Part shown: positions 1 to 8,499 of the stretch, in pieces
Position numbering within the stretch: position 1 is the first letter of the stretch
How the letters are laid out: every line of letters begins with the position of its first letter
Source of the DNA: Hyphomicrobium_B sp001006785
Lineage (GTDB): Bacteria; Pseudomonadota; Alphaproteobacteria; Rhizobiales; Hyphomicrobiaceae
Reading direction: 5' to 3'
Assembly: GCF_001006785.1 (NCBI RefSeq)
Contig: NZ_CDHO01000004.1
Coordinates: 1 to 64,000 of the forward strand
Length of the DNA stretch: 64,000 bases
Translations under genes and position numbers: made by a program
Notes under the pieces: model-generated
Told to the model about the DNA's origin: nothing
The model's database searches: none
What the model saw: the letters and a program-made list of their open reading frames with translations, nothing else

Positions 1-605
1 ACAAGAACTCGAATTCGAAATACGCGGTGAGCAAGGCCGAGGGCGAAGCGGCCGTGCTCGCGGAATTTCCGTCCGCGATCATTGTCCGCCCGTCGATCGT
101 CTTCGGGCCTGAGGATCAATTCTTCAACCGGTTTGCGGCGCTCGCACGCGTAAGCCCCGTCCTACCGCTGGTCGGCGGCGGGCGGACAAAGTTCCAGCCG
201 GTCTTTTCAGGCGATGTCGGCGAAGCTGTCGCAAATGCCGTGACCGGCAGCGGCAAGGCGGGCGAAGTTTATGAACTCGGCGGCCCGCAGGTCGTCACGT
301 TCCGCGAGATCCTCGAATCAACGCTGCAGTATTCCGGACGCCAGAAAATGCTGTTGTCGGTGCCCTTCTGGATGATGAAGCTCCAGGCCTTGCTGACCTG
401 GCCGCTGCCCAACTCGATCCGTCCGGTAACCGTCGACCAGCTGCGGCTGCTGAAGCTCGACAACGTCGTCTCGGATGCGGCCAAACGCGAGGATCGTACC
501 ATCGCGGCGCTCGGCGTTCCGCAACCGGCTTCGATCGAGGCGATCGTTCCGCAATATCTCGAGCGGTTTAACCCGAAGGGGCAGTACGCGAGCTATCGCG
601 TCTAA
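1..605 (+). CDS. NDUFA9-like NAD(P)-binding protein, 5' end missing
   Basis: C-terminal part (about 200 residues) of an atypical extended short-chain dehydrogenase of the complex I NDUFA9 / NAD-dependent epimerase family. The frame is open from base 3 back to the window edge, so the true start lies outside. At 21-35 the codons read Y-A-V-S-K, the YxxxK active-site pattern, followed by GEAAV and then IIVRPSIVFGPEDQFFNRF, the typical nucleotide-sugar epimerase fold segment. In mitochondria this family stabilises complex I; in alphaproteobacteria the role is not settled. The internal GTG at 27 falls inside the YxxxK motif and is not a plausible start. The family call is sound; the exact function is not. 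Confidence 0.85.
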   Translation, partial: KNSNSKYAVSKAEGEAAVLAEFPSAIIVRPSIVFGPEDQFFNRFAALARVSPVLPLVGGGRTKFQPVFSGDVGEAVANAVTGSGKAGEVYELGGPQVVTFREILESTLQYSGRQKMLLSVPFWMMKLQALLTWPLPNSIRPVTVDQLRLLKLDNVVSDAAKREDRTIAALGVPQPASIEAIVPQYLERFNPKGQYASYRV

Positions 606-689
606 GCTCGTAAGCTCACCGGAAAAACGTCGAGCCGCCCGATGACGAGCGGCTCGTATTGCACGGCTACTTTGAAGCCTATCGCGCGG

Positions 690-974
690 TTAGTTCAGCG
701 GCGCGATGGCAAGTTCGTCCTCGTGCGCATGACCGATGGCGGCCTGCAGCGTATCCGTCAGCGCGATCGGCGTGCCGTCGGCGGCGTGCAGCGAGAACAG
801 CGGAATGCCCTTCGGCAAACCTTCGATCTGCGGAAACATGTTCAACGCCTCGTCCGAGGTCAGCGTCTTGATGTACGCAACCTCACCGCCGCCGAGACGT
901 GCGAGTTCCAGCTCGGTCATGACGGGCGGCACAACATGGTCAACTGTGGCTCTTGCGGTGGTCTTGTTATTCAT
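690..974 (-). CDS. DUF1150 family protein
   Basis: Small acidic cytoplasmic protein of about 94 residues belonging to the DUF1150 family of alphaproteobacteria. The central segment MTELELARLGGGEVAYIKTL is the family core. It lies downstream of hsp20 on the same strand, about 140 bp away, which is the usual arrangement of these two genes. I chose the ATG at 974 (MNNKTTARA) because an upstream extension to 1010 adds unconserved sequence. Molecular function is unknown; the pairing with a small heat-shock protein suggests stress-linked expression (inference). Confidence 0.8.
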   Translation of the reverse strand: MNNKTTARATVDHVVPPVMTELELARLGGGEVAYIKTLTSDEALNMFPQIEGLPKGIPLFSLHAADGTPIALTDTLQAAIGHAHEDELAIAPLN

Positions 975-1114
975 GACGCTCTTCCTCCTGGTGTCGAGGC
1001 CGGGCTCCAATCACATATCCGGGAGTTGCTGCCATTTGCTCAGGCTGGCCGGATAGCTCGTGTTCCCTGATCCTCCGACGATTCGGTCGCGAGGGCTGTG
1101 ACGAGAAAGACTCT

Positions 1115-1561
1115 CTAGGTCCGGGTTTTGATCCGTCCAGGCGGTCCGATCTCTATTCGTCTAACGAGCCGCTCAGGCTCCAACCGTTGCAAATCGATCG
1201 CCAAAAGGCCGTTTGCCAGATCCGCGCTTTTGACTTCGATGCCGTCGGCAAGGACGAAAGTCCGCGAAAACTGTCGCGCCGCGATCCCCCGATAGAGGTA
1301 CTCGCGCGTCTTGTCGTCCTGCTGCTTGCCGCGAATTGTCAGCTGCTTGTCCTCGATGGTGATTTCGAGATCGTCTCGAGTGAAGCCTGCAACCGCCAGC
1401 GTGATCCGCAACAGCCCGGCCTCTTCGCCGTCCGCGGCAATGCGTTCGATGTTGTAAGGCGGGTAACCGTCGCTTCCACCTTTGGCGGCGCGATCGATCA
1501 GTCTTTCGATTTCCTCAAAACCCAGCAAAAGCGGGTTTGAAAGCGTAGCCATGCGTGTCAT
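1115..1561 (-). CDS. Small heat-shock protein, Hsp20/IbpA family
   Basis: 148-residue alpha-crystallin-domain chaperone that holds unfolding proteins for later refolding. The crystallin domain spans roughly residues 38-135: NIERIAADGEEAGLLRITLAVAGF is its first beta-strand region, ITIEDKQLTIRGKQ follows, then the REYLYRGIAARQFSRTFVLAD segment typical of class A rhizobial Hsp20 proteins, and finally ANGLLAIDL. A start at the second ATG (1552) is possible. A heat-shock-type promoter lies upstream at 1653-1682, leaving an untranslated leader of about 85 nt. DUF1150 follows downstream. Confidence 0.93.
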   Translation of the reverse strand: MTRMATLSNPLLLGFEEIERLIDRAAKGGSDGYPPYNIERIAADGEEAGLLRITLAVAGFTRDDLEITIEDKQLTIRGKQQDDKTREYLYRGIAARQFSRTFVLADGIEVKSADLANGLLAIDLQRLEPERLVRRIEIGPPGRIKTRT

Positions 1562-1652
1562 TCGAAGGCCCTTTTCTAAGCGACCGTCTTCGGGGCGCCG
1601 AACCGGCCGCCCCTTCGGGCCCTAGCATCGCTGCCTAGGACCGTTTGATGAA

Positions 1653-1682
1653 GATATGGGAGGCGATGGGCCGTCTTCAAGC
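1653..1682 (-). promoter_or_regulatory. Sigma-32 (RpoH)-type promoter for hsp20
   Basis: Read on the minus strand, CTTGAAG (1682-1676) is followed after 14 nt by CCCATATCT (1661-1653). This closely matches the RpoH consensus CTTGAAA / CCCATNTA with ordinary spacing. It sits directly upstream of a small heat-shock gene, so both sequence and context agree. The predicted leader contains GGCCC that could pair with GGGCC in the ribosome-binding region. Confidence 0.75.
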
Positions 1683-1808
1683 GGCAGACACAACTCTCTG
1701 AGAGCATTGCCACAATGGCGGCACGGTGGGGCGGCGTTTCGCCTTAGTCCCGCCCGTCTGCGGGGGCATCAAGCAGGCCTGATTTGGACCGTCAGCGAGG
1801 GATTTTCG

Positions 1809-2480
1809 ATGGCCGCGACGAAGAAGCGTGGGGCGCTACGCACAGGACTTCTAGTGCTCGGAATGGCGATGGCCGTGGCAGCCAACTCGGCGGTTGCAGC
1901 GGACCCAGATAAGTCGATCGATGCCGACGTCAACCTCACGCCGCAGGAAACGGCGGAGAAAGAGGCGCGCAAGGCGTGCAAGGTCGACATCTGCAAGGCG
2001 CTGCATTCGAAGGACGCGTCCGGCGATATCGCCTGCCATGTGATCAAAAGCTGGCGCAAGGAACAGCTCGTCAAGCTTGTCGGCAAGCTGAAGGTCACCT
2101 GGCCTTACGACGGCGCGCAATGCGCGATGCAACTCAGCGTAAAGCGCGATGACCTCGTCCGCGCCATGACGGAGCCGAAGGTCGAAATCGAATTTCAGAA
2201 GCACACCGTCACGTGCACGATCGCGAGCGAGAAAAAAGGCGCGACGGATTTCAAATTCGATCTGACGCCGAAGGTGACGTTCGAGAACGGCAAGGCGACG
2301 AAGGCACGTGCGAACTGGGGCAAGATCGAAGCGCCGACGTTGATCAAGAGCGCCATGTGGACGGCGACCGCCGCCGACAACACCGTCAATCTGCTCTCAA
2401 GCACGATCGTCACGGAAGTTAACGACTTCGTGTCCAGGCGTTGTGATGAAGTGAAGGATCAGTGGGCAGCGCAGCATTAG
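1809..2480 (+). CDS. Secreted protein of unknown function
   Basis: 223-residue protein with a clear signal peptide (MAATKKRGALRTGLLVLGMA, then ending at AVAADPD), so periplasmic or secreted. The mature part contains cysteines in CKVDICKALHSKDASGDIAC and later CAMQ and CTIAS, plus a late Cys in SRRCDEVK, compatible with disulfides. I recognise no catalytic motif. The start is the ATG at 1809, preceded by GAGGG; the longer open frame back to 1656 has no signal-peptide logic. It lies alone between hsp20 and pqqA. Function unknown. Confidence 0.75.
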   Translation: MAATKKRGALRTGLLVLGMAMAVAANSAVAADPDKSIDADVNLTPQETAEKEARKACKVDICKALHSKDASGDIACHVIKSWRKEQLVKLVGKLKVTWPYDGAQCAMQLSVKRDDLVRAMTEPKVEIEFQKHTVTCTIASEKKGATDFKFDLTPKVTFENGKATKARANWGKIEAPTLIKSAMWTATAADNTVNLLSSTIVTEVNDFVSRRCDEVKDQWAAQH

Positions 2481-2628
2481 CGCAAAATCGCTGGCGGAGA
2501 ATGAACCGTTATATTGTTATTAGCCCCGCTTATCGCGCGGTAACGCAAATACGATTGGCGTTTATTTCACAAGCCAATTACATAAGGCGCCGTAGTGAAG
2601 CTTTGCACTGACACTCTTGGAGGAACCC

Positions 2629-2718
2629 ATGAAGACGTGGTCGAAGCCTGAAGTACGCGAGCAGGAAGTTGGTCTCGAAGTGACCAGCTATCTTCCGGCT
2701 GAAATCGACGTCATCTGA
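2629..2718 (+). CDS. pqqA: PQQ precursor peptide PqqA (29 aa), orphan copy
   Basis: Encodes a 29-residue peptide beginning MKTWSKPEVREQEVG and ending SYLPAEIDVI. It carries the PqqA hallmark E-x-x-x-Y as E17-V-T-S-Y21; PqqE/PqqD crosslink this Glu and Tyr and their backbone becomes pyrroloquinoline quinone. The tail AEID also matches methylotroph PqqA peptides. A strong ribosome-binding site (TTGGAGG) sits 6 nt before the ATG and a strong terminator follows at 2754-2785, so it is a complete one-gene unit. None of pqqBCDE is in the window. Methylotrophs often hold several pqqA copies. The peptide supports PQQ-dependent methanol or ethanol dehydrogenases. Confidence 0.88.
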   Translation: MKTWSKPEVREQEVGLEVTSYLPAEIDVI

Positions 2719-2753
2719 ATTCGGATGGTGTTGACCTAACGGTCGAATATCGG

Positions 2754-2785
2754 GCGGTGACCGATCCTTCGGTCACCGCTTTTTT
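2754..2785 (+). terminator. Rho-independent terminator of pqqA
   Basis: A perfect 11-bp stem GCGGTGACCGA / TCGGTCACCGC with a TCCT loop is followed by six T. It lies 36 nt after the pqqA stop, which supports pqqA as a monocistronic unit. It may also limit read-through into the convergent ABC-F gene. Confidence 0.9.
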
Positions 2786-2805
2786 ATGTCCGGCTTCGAC
2801 TGCGA

Positions 2806-4629
2806 TTATCCCGCGTTCTCGATTGCGGCGCGCTTTTCTTCGAGTTCAAGCCACTGCGTCTCGGCGGTTTCGAGCTGCTGCTGCGCATCCGCGAGGCGTG
2901 CATTCGTCTTTTCGAATGCGGAACGGTCACGCGTATAAAGTCCTGCGTCCGCGAGTTTTGCCGACAGCGTTTTGATTTCAGCTTCGAGCTTGGCGATTTC
3001 ATCCGGCAATATCGAAAGCGCGTGCTTTTCCTTGTAGGAGAGCTTGCCTTTCGCGGCGGCCGGTGCGCCCGCCGGAGCATCGTCAGAAGCTTTGCGCGCC
3101 ACCGTCGTTGCTTCTTGTTTCGGTGCCTTTTTCAGATCCTCGCCATTGCGCTGGGCAAGCATGTCGGAATATCCGCCCGCGTATTCCGTCCATCGGCCGT
3201 CGCCGGTCGGCGCAAGCACGCTCGTGACGATGCGATCGAGAAAATCGCGGTCGTGACTGACGAGCAGCAGTGTCCCCGGATAATCGGCCAGAAGCTCTTG
3301 CAGCAGATCGAGCGTCTCAAGATCGAGATCGTTCGTCGGTTCGTCGAGCACGAGCACGTTGGAAGGTTTTGCAAGCGCGCGCGCCAGCATGAGCCGAGCC
3401 CGCTCGCCGCCCGACAGCACGCGGATCGGCGACAGCCGCTGCTCCGGCAAGAACAGGAAGTCCTTCATGTAGCTCGCGACGTGGCGCGCCTTGCCGTTGA
3501 TGACCACCTGATCGCCGCGCCCGCCCGTCAGCGCATCGGAAACGGTCCAGTTCGGATCGAGTTCGTCGCGCCTTTGATCGAGCGCGACGATTTCGAGATT
3601 GGCGCCGTGGCGGATCGTGCCGCTGTCCGGCGCGAGCTGCCCGGTCAGCAGTTTGATCAGCGTTGTCTTGCCGGCGCCGTTCGGGCCGACGATGCCGAGC
3701 CGGTCGCCGCGCATGACGCGCAAGTTGAGGTCGGACACGATCTCGCGACCGTCATAGCCTTTCGAGACGTTCGAGGTTTCCACGACGAGCTTGCCGGAAA
3801 TATTGCCCTCCGCCAGGTCGAGACGGGCTGCGCCGACGACGAAGCGACGGTCGCGCACCTCCTGCCGCATCGCACGAAGCTCGCGCACGCGCCGGACGTT
3901 GCGTTTGCGACGGCCCGTGACGCCGCCATGCATCCACTGATCTTCGCGCACGATTTTGCGGTCGAGCTTGTGGCGTTCGATTTCTTCTTCTTCGAGAACC
4001 TTGTCGCGCCAGTCCTCGAACGCTGCGAACCCCTGTTCCAGACGGCGCGTCTTGCCGCGATCGAGCCACACGGTCGCGCGCGACAGCGTTTCGAGAAAGC
4101 GACGATCGTGGCTGATAAGAAGCAGCGCCGAGCGGCTCGCCTGCAGCGTCTTTTCAAGCCACTCGATAGCGGTGAGATCGAGATGGTTCGTCGGCTCGTC
4201 GAGCAGCAGAACGTCGGGCTTCGAAACCAGAACGCGTGCCAGCGCGGCGCGGCGTGCTTCGCCGCCCGAGAGCTGGTCCGGATTATCGTCGCCCGAAAGC
4301 CCAAGCTCGCCGATCAGATATTCCGCCGAATAGGGATCGTCCGTCGGGCCGAGACCGGCTTCGACATACGCGCGAACCGTATCGAAGCCGTTGAAGTCGG
4401 CTTCCTGCGGCAGGTAGCGGATGCTGGCGCCCGGATGCGCGAAACGCTCGCCGCGATCCGGCGTCACGAGCCCCGCCGCGATCTTCAGCAACGTCGATTT
4501 GCCGGAGCCGTTGCGCCCGACCAGACAGATGCGGTCGCCGGGCGCTGCAGTCAGCTCCGCGCCTTCGAGCAACGGCGTGCCGCCGAAGGTGAGATGAATG
4601 TCTTTGAGCGTCAAAAGAGGAGGTGCCAT
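2806..4629 (-). CDS. uup: ABC-F family ATPase, Uup-like
   Basis: 607-residue soluble ATPase with two ABC domains and no membrane segments, as expected for the ABC-F family that acts on ribosomes or, for Uup, in protecting the genome and translation. The first Walker A is GRNGSGKST (about residues 38-46) with signature LSGGEARRA and Walker B LLLDEPTNHLD; the second half has GPNGAGKTT, LSGGERARL and LVLDEPTNDLD. A charged linker separates the halves. The last about 75 residues form a coiled coil (LSYKEKHALSILPDEIAKLE onwards) matching the Uup C-terminal domain. I chose the ATG at 4629 (MAPPLLTLKD), with GAGG upstream. Confidence 0.92.
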   Translation of the reverse strand: MAPPLLTLKDIHLTFGGTPLLEGAELTAAPGDRICLVGRNGSGKSTLLKIAAGLVTPDRGERFAHPGASIRYLPQEADFNGFDTVRAYVEAGLGPTDDPYSAEYLIGELGLSGDDNPDQLSGGEARRAALARVLVSKPDVLLLDEPTNHLDLTAIEWLEKTLQASRSALLLISHDRRFLETLSRATVWLDRGKTRRLEQGFAAFEDWRDKVLEEEEIERHKLDRKIVREDQWMHGGVTGRRKRNVRRVRELRAMRQEVRDRRFVVGAARLDLAEGNISGKLVVETSNVSKGYDGREIVSDLNLRVMRGDRLGIVGPNGAGKTTLIKLLTGQLAPDSGTIRHGANLEIVALDQRRDELDPNWTVSDALTGGRGDQVVINGKARHVASYMKDFLFLPEQRLSPIRVLSGGERARLMLARALAKPSNVLVLDEPTNDLDLETLDLLQELLADYPGTLLLVSHDRDFLDRIVTSVLAPTGDGRWTEYAGGYSDMLAQRNGEDLKKAPKQEATTVARKASDDAPAGAPAAAKGKLSYKEKHALSILPDEIAKLEAEIKTLSAKLADAGLYTRDRSAFEKTNARLADAQQQLETAETQWLELEEKRAAIENAG

Positions 4630-4701
4630 GCCGGACCTCGTAGCGGTCGCGGAAGGCGCAATCAACTGCGACCGAACGGAATCAGCAAAACGCTGCAGGG
4701 A

Positions 4702-4917
4702 TCAGCAGCAGCGGCTGACCTTGCCGCCGTTTTCGCCATACCGGCTCGCCTGGCGTTCGCGGAAGAACTCTTCGTAGGTCATCACCGGCTCGCCCGGATG
4801 CACTAGCCGCCGATGTGCAACATAAGACTCGTAATCCGGTACGCCGACCATCAGGCGCGCGGTTCGGGCGAGCGTCGTGCGAAGCATGCAAAATAGGGAT
4901 GTGTCGGATTTCAGCAT
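4702..4917 (-). CDS. YbdD/YjiX family small protein
   Basis: 71-residue protein of the YbdD/YjiX (DUF466) family. The family core is visible: ARTARLMVGVPDYESYV, HPGEPVMTYEEFFRER and the C-terminal CC. These genes nearly always follow cstA-type transporters, as here, where only 3 nt separate the two genes. In enterobacteria YjiX/YbdD is needed for pyruvate uptake by the partner transporter (BtsT/CstA), so it is probably an accessory subunit of the CstA protein encoded just upstream on the minus strand. Confidence 0.92.
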   Translation of the reverse strand: MLKSDTSLFCMLRTTLARTARLMVGVPDYESYVAHRRLVHPGEPVMTYEEFFRERQASRYGENGGKVSRCC

Positions 4918-4920
4918 CGT

Positions 4921-6972
4921 TCACTCCGCCGCCACGATGGCGGATTCGCGAGCAGATATATTCGGGTTCGCCAGCGCCTTCGAAATCGCAGCCACGGCAA
5001 ATCCGAACATCGCGATGACCAGCGCGATCAGCAACGCGGTCAACGTTGCGTTGACGTAATCGTTGAACACGATGCGGCTCATGTCGGCCATCGACTTCGC
5101 CGGAGCGAGGATCTGGCCTGCGTCCGACGCGGCACCGAATTTCTCCGCATGCGCCAGAAATCCGATGGCCGGGTTATCGCTGAAAATCTTTTGCCATCCG
5201 GCCGTCAGCGTGCAGATCGCAACCCAGACGGCGGGCAGAATGGTCACCCATGCGTAGCGCTCGCGCTTCATCTTAAAGAGCACGACGGTGCATAGAATGA
5301 GCGCAATGCAGGCGAGCATCTGATTGGCGATGCCGAACAGCGGCCACAGCGTATTGATGCCGCCAAGCGGATCGACGACGCCCTGGTAGAGAAAATACCC
5401 CCAGCCCGCGACCGCAATCGTCGTCGCCACCACGTTCGCGGTCCACGAGCGCGTGTCGCGAAATACGGGCGTAAACGTGCCGATCAAATCCTGGATCATG
5501 AAGCGCGCGACGCGCGTGCCGGCGTCGATCGTCGTCAGGATGAACAATGCCTCGAACAGAATGGCGAAGTGATACCAGAAGGCCATCATCGCCTTGCCGC
5601 CGATGGCGCTCGAAAGAATTTCTGCCATGCCGACGGCGAGCGTCGGAGCGCCGCCGGTGCGCGACAGGATCGTGCTCTCGCCGACGTCCGCCGCCGCTTG
5701 CCGCAGCATGTCGGGCGTCACGGTGAAGCCCCAGCCGGAGATCGCGGCTGCGGCCGTTTCCGGCGTCGTGCCGATGATCGCCGACGGGCTGTTCAGCGCG
5801 AAATACAAGCCAGGCTCTAGCGTCGTCGCTGCGACGAGCGCCATGATCGCGACGAAGCTTTCCATCAGCATCGCGCCGTAGCCGATGAAGCGCGCGTTGA
5901 TCTCATTGTCGAGCATCTTCGGCGTCGTGCCGGACGAGACGAGCGCGTGGAAGCCGGAGATCGCGCCGCACGCGATGGTGATGAACAGGAATGGGAAAAG
6001 ATTGCCAGCGAACACCGGCCCCGTGCCGTCGACGAATTTCGTCACGGCGGGCATCTTGAGATCGGGCAGGACGAAAAAAATGCCGAGCGCCAGGCACGCG
6101 ATCGTGCCGATTTTGAGAAACGTCGAGAGATAGTCGCGCGGCGCAAGCAGCATCCAGACCGGCAGCACGGACGCGACGAAGCCATACGCGATCAGCATCA
6201 TCGAAAGCTGCTCGCCGGAATAGTCGAACATCGCAGCGAGCGCCGGATCTTCCGCAACGTGACGGCCGTAGACGAGCGACAGCAACAGCAACGCAAAGCC
6301 GATGAGCGACATCTCGCCGATGCGGCCTGGACGAAGATAGCGGCCGTAGACACCCATCAGCACGCCGATCGGGATCGTCATCACGACGGTGAAGGTCGCC
6401 CACGGACTTTGCTTCAGCGCCTTGACGACGACGAGGGCGAGAACGGCGAGCAGAATGACCATGATCAGCAGCACGCCGATCATCGCGACGGTACCAGCAA
6501 GCTCACCAAGCTCCGAGCGGATCATGTCGCCCAATGAGCGGCCGTCGCGGCGCGTCGACGCCCAGAGCACGATGAAGTCCTGAACGGCGCCCGCGAACAC
6601 GACACCGATGACGAGCCACAGCGTTCCGGGCAGGTAGCCCATCTGCGCCGCGAGTACGGGGCCGACGAGTGGGCCTGCGCCCGCAATCGCCGCGAAGTGG
6701 TGGCCGAAAAGAACGGTGCGATCCGTCGGACAGTAGTCGAGCCCATCGTTGAAGCGCTGCGCGGGCGTCGGACGGCTGGCATCGAGGCGCACGACGCGGT
6801 CGGCAATGAACAGACTGTAAAACCGGTACGCGAGCAGATACGAGCAGATCGCAGCGAGGACGAGCCATATGGCGTTGATCGTCTCTCCGCGTGACAGAGC
6901 GACGATGCCAAGCGACATGGCCCCGAGGATCGCGATCGCCGTCCAGGCAAGTTTCGCTCGAATGCCGGTCAT
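4921..6972 (-). CDS. cstA: Carbon starvation protein A (CstA) transporter
   Basis: 683-residue polytopic inner-membrane protein of the CstA family (peptide and pyruvate uptake). Many hydrophobic segments run through the protein. Family motifs include GHHFAAIAGAGPLVGPVLAA near the N-terminus, FLPGTLW-type loop, ISGFHALVSSGTTPKM, and YQG..DPLGGINTLWPLFGIANQMLA. The usual length is about 690-720. I chose the ATG at 6972 (MTGIRAKL) because GGGGGACA lies just upstream; in-frame ATGs at 6996 and further up add no conserved sequence. It forms an operon with the ybdD gene. Expected role: scavenging of pyruvate or peptides when carbon is short. Confidence 0.95.
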   Translation of the reverse strand: MTGIRAKLAWTAIAILGAMSLGIVALSRGETINAIWLVLAAICSYLLAYRFYSLFIADRVVRLDASRPTPAQRFNDGLDYCPTDRTVLFGHHFAAIAGAGPLVGPVLAAQMGYLPGTLWLVIGVVFAGAVQDFIVLWASTRRDGRSLGDMIRSELGELAGTVAMIGVLLIMVILLAVLALVVVKALKQSPWATFTVVMTIPIGVLMGVYGRYLRPGRIGEMSLIGFALLLLSLVYGRHVAEDPALAAMFDYSGEQLSMMLIAYGFVASVLPVWMLLAPRDYLSTFLKIGTIACLALGIFFVLPDLKMPAVTKFVDGTGPVFAGNLFPFLFITIACGAISGFHALVSSGTTPKMLDNEINARFIGYGAMLMESFVAIMALVAATTLEPGLYFALNSPSAIIGTTPETAAAAISGWGFTVTPDMLRQAAADVGESTILSRTGGAPTLAVGMAEILSSAIGGKAMMAFWYHFAILFEALFILTTIDAGTRVARFMIQDLIGTFTPVFRDTRSWTANVVATTIAVAGWGYFLYQGVVDPLGGINTLWPLFGIANQMLACIALILCTVVLFKMKRERYAWVTILPAVWVAICTLTAGWQKIFSDNPAIGFLAHAEKFGAASDAGQILAPAKSMADMSRIVFNDYVNATLTALLIALVIAMFGFAVAAISKALANPNISARESAIVAAE

Positions 6973-7187
6973 CGCGTTTTGTCCCCCGGTGCTCATGTTT
7001 TTGTTTGGCGCACGTCTGCTGCGCAACTCAGTCCGGCGAAGACTACCCAAAAAGCTTCCGCTGGTCAGCCGCTCACGACAGCAACGCTGCGCGATTGGCA
7101 GCTGCAGGACGGCGGATTCTCAAGAGCGGCGCTCCATTTACGGTCTTCCTTAGCGGCTTGGTAACTGCAACCGGCTGACAAACAAGC

Positions 7188-7550
7188 ATGGCCAAAAAAC
7201 CTAGCATGCTTGACGACTATCATCGGCAAGGTCAGGAAGCCGCCGCTCGACGCAACCAATCGTCGCTTGGATTGGCGAAGGCGCGCTTCTCCTTGCGCGC
7301 ACTGAAACCGTATCTCCTCAGCCGTTGGACGGCTTGGGGGCTGATGATCGGAACCTTGCTCGGTCTCGCATCCATTTCACCTTGGACGCCGACGCCCCCG
7401 CTTCTTCATGCACTCGCTCGGAGAAATTGCGCGACTGCAAGCGAACTTGGCTTGGCGCCGGCACAGCGTGGCGAGCTTGGGTACTGGGAAAGTAACGACA
7501 GGGACGCCGATGGCATCGCCTGTGAAGCGTGGCCGCGTCGGCACAATTAA
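7188..7550 (+). CDS. Membrane-anchored Excalibur-domain protein
   Basis: 120-residue protein with a basic N-terminal cytoplasmic part, one predicted membrane segment around residues 45-63 (TAWGLMIGTLLGLASI) and a C-terminal extracytoplasmic Excalibur-like domain. The domain shows RNCATASELG, then the acidic loop NDRDADGIACE (DxDxDGxxCE), the hallmark of this calcium-binding domain, with two cysteines likely paired. Function is unknown; such domains are common on secreted nuclease-like or envelope proteins. The start at 7188 lacks a clear ribosome-binding site; the ATG at 7206 is an alternative. Confidence 0.75.
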   Translation: MAKKPSMLDDYHRQGQEAAARRNQSSLGLAKARFSLRALKPYLLSRWTAWGLMIGTLLGLASISPWTPTPPLLHALARRNCATASELGLAPAQRGELGYWESNDRDADGIACEAWPRRHN

Positions 7551-7722
7551 AATCGCACTGTGGGTATGAAGTCGCGCTGCGAGGAGGGGATCAGTCCGCC
7601 TGCGTCGCCTTTGGCAACTTCGGCGTGACATCCTTCGCCCTTCAGCCTCGGCTCGCCGAGCCGAAGCCCGCAGGGCGTAACGCGCGCAGGGTTGGCGTGG
7701 CGGCTGCGCGCCAAAATAAAAT

Positions 7723-7798
<76 letters not shown>

Positions 7799-7894
7799 AA
7801 ACCTTTGGGAGCGTAGGAACGTGTCAGTCCGCTACGCAGAACCCGCCTGATAAGTCGTTCAGCGGGAAACTTCAAGAACGTTTGTTGACGGCGA

Positions 7895-8272
7895 TCAGGG
7901 CTCTTCGTCGCCCTCACCCGCCGGGCCGCCGATGATGTTGGAAACATCGCCGCCCTCTTCCTCTTCTTCCTCGAGGAAGGTCTCATCGTCGTCGGTGCCG
8001 CCGGCATCATCGGTCTCGACGTCGGCGAGCGCCTCTTCGCCCTCGACTGCCGGCAATTCGCCCTCGTCATCAGCCGGAACCGGCTTCTTTGCCTTCTTGG
8101 CTGCGAGATCGCGCTGTTCCGCCTGCAGCGCCGCAAGGGCCGCCGGTGACGAGGCGATCACATATTTGCTGCCGCAGAACGGGCAGACGATCGGATCGTG
8201 ACCGAGATCGTAGAACCGCTCGTCGCAGCTCTGACAGGTTCGCTTCGTCCCGCGCGCTTGCTTGGTCGCCAT
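7895..8272 (-). CDS. TIGR02300 family zinc-ribbon protein
   Basis: 125-residue protein of the TIGR02300 family found across alphaproteobacteria. The N-terminal 45 residues form a compact zinc ribbon with CQSC and CPFC pairs in KRTCQSCDERFYDLGHDPIV and the following CPFCGSKY. A Lys/Ala-rich linker and a long acidic, low-complexity tail rich in Glu and Asp (EEEEEEGGD) follow. The ATG at 8272 has GAGG upstream. Its usual neighbours, tRNA-Ala and aroA, are present. Molecular function is unknown; zinc-dependent nucleic acid or protein binding is an inference. Confidence 0.88.
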   Translation of the reverse strand: MATKQARGTKRTCQSCDERFYDLGHDPIVCPFCGSKYVIASSPAALAALQAEQRDLAAKKAKKPVPADDEGELPAVEGEEALADVETDDAGGTDDDETFLEEEEEEGGDVSNIIGGPAGEGDEEP

Positions 8273-8499
8273 TAGTCGTGCCTCGAAACTCAGGAATTGA
8301 GGGAGCCCGTCTGCCATAGCCGGTGCGGGCTGTCAAAACGAAAAGGTGGAGATTGTCCGGCGTGCGTCAAGGACACCTTGACCCGAGCGCGACAGGAGCG
8401 TTGACAGGGCGGCGCGGCGCAGGCCCATATCGCCCGCAAATCATGCGCCCGTTCAGCGCGCCAATCATCTCTTAGCCTGGATTTTCCATCTTGAAAGCC

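Noticed and set aside
3022..4806. 594-codon open frame antisense to the ABC-F gene
   Set aside because: Composition is that of a GC-rich shadow frame; no domain, and the opposite strand has clear ABC motifs.
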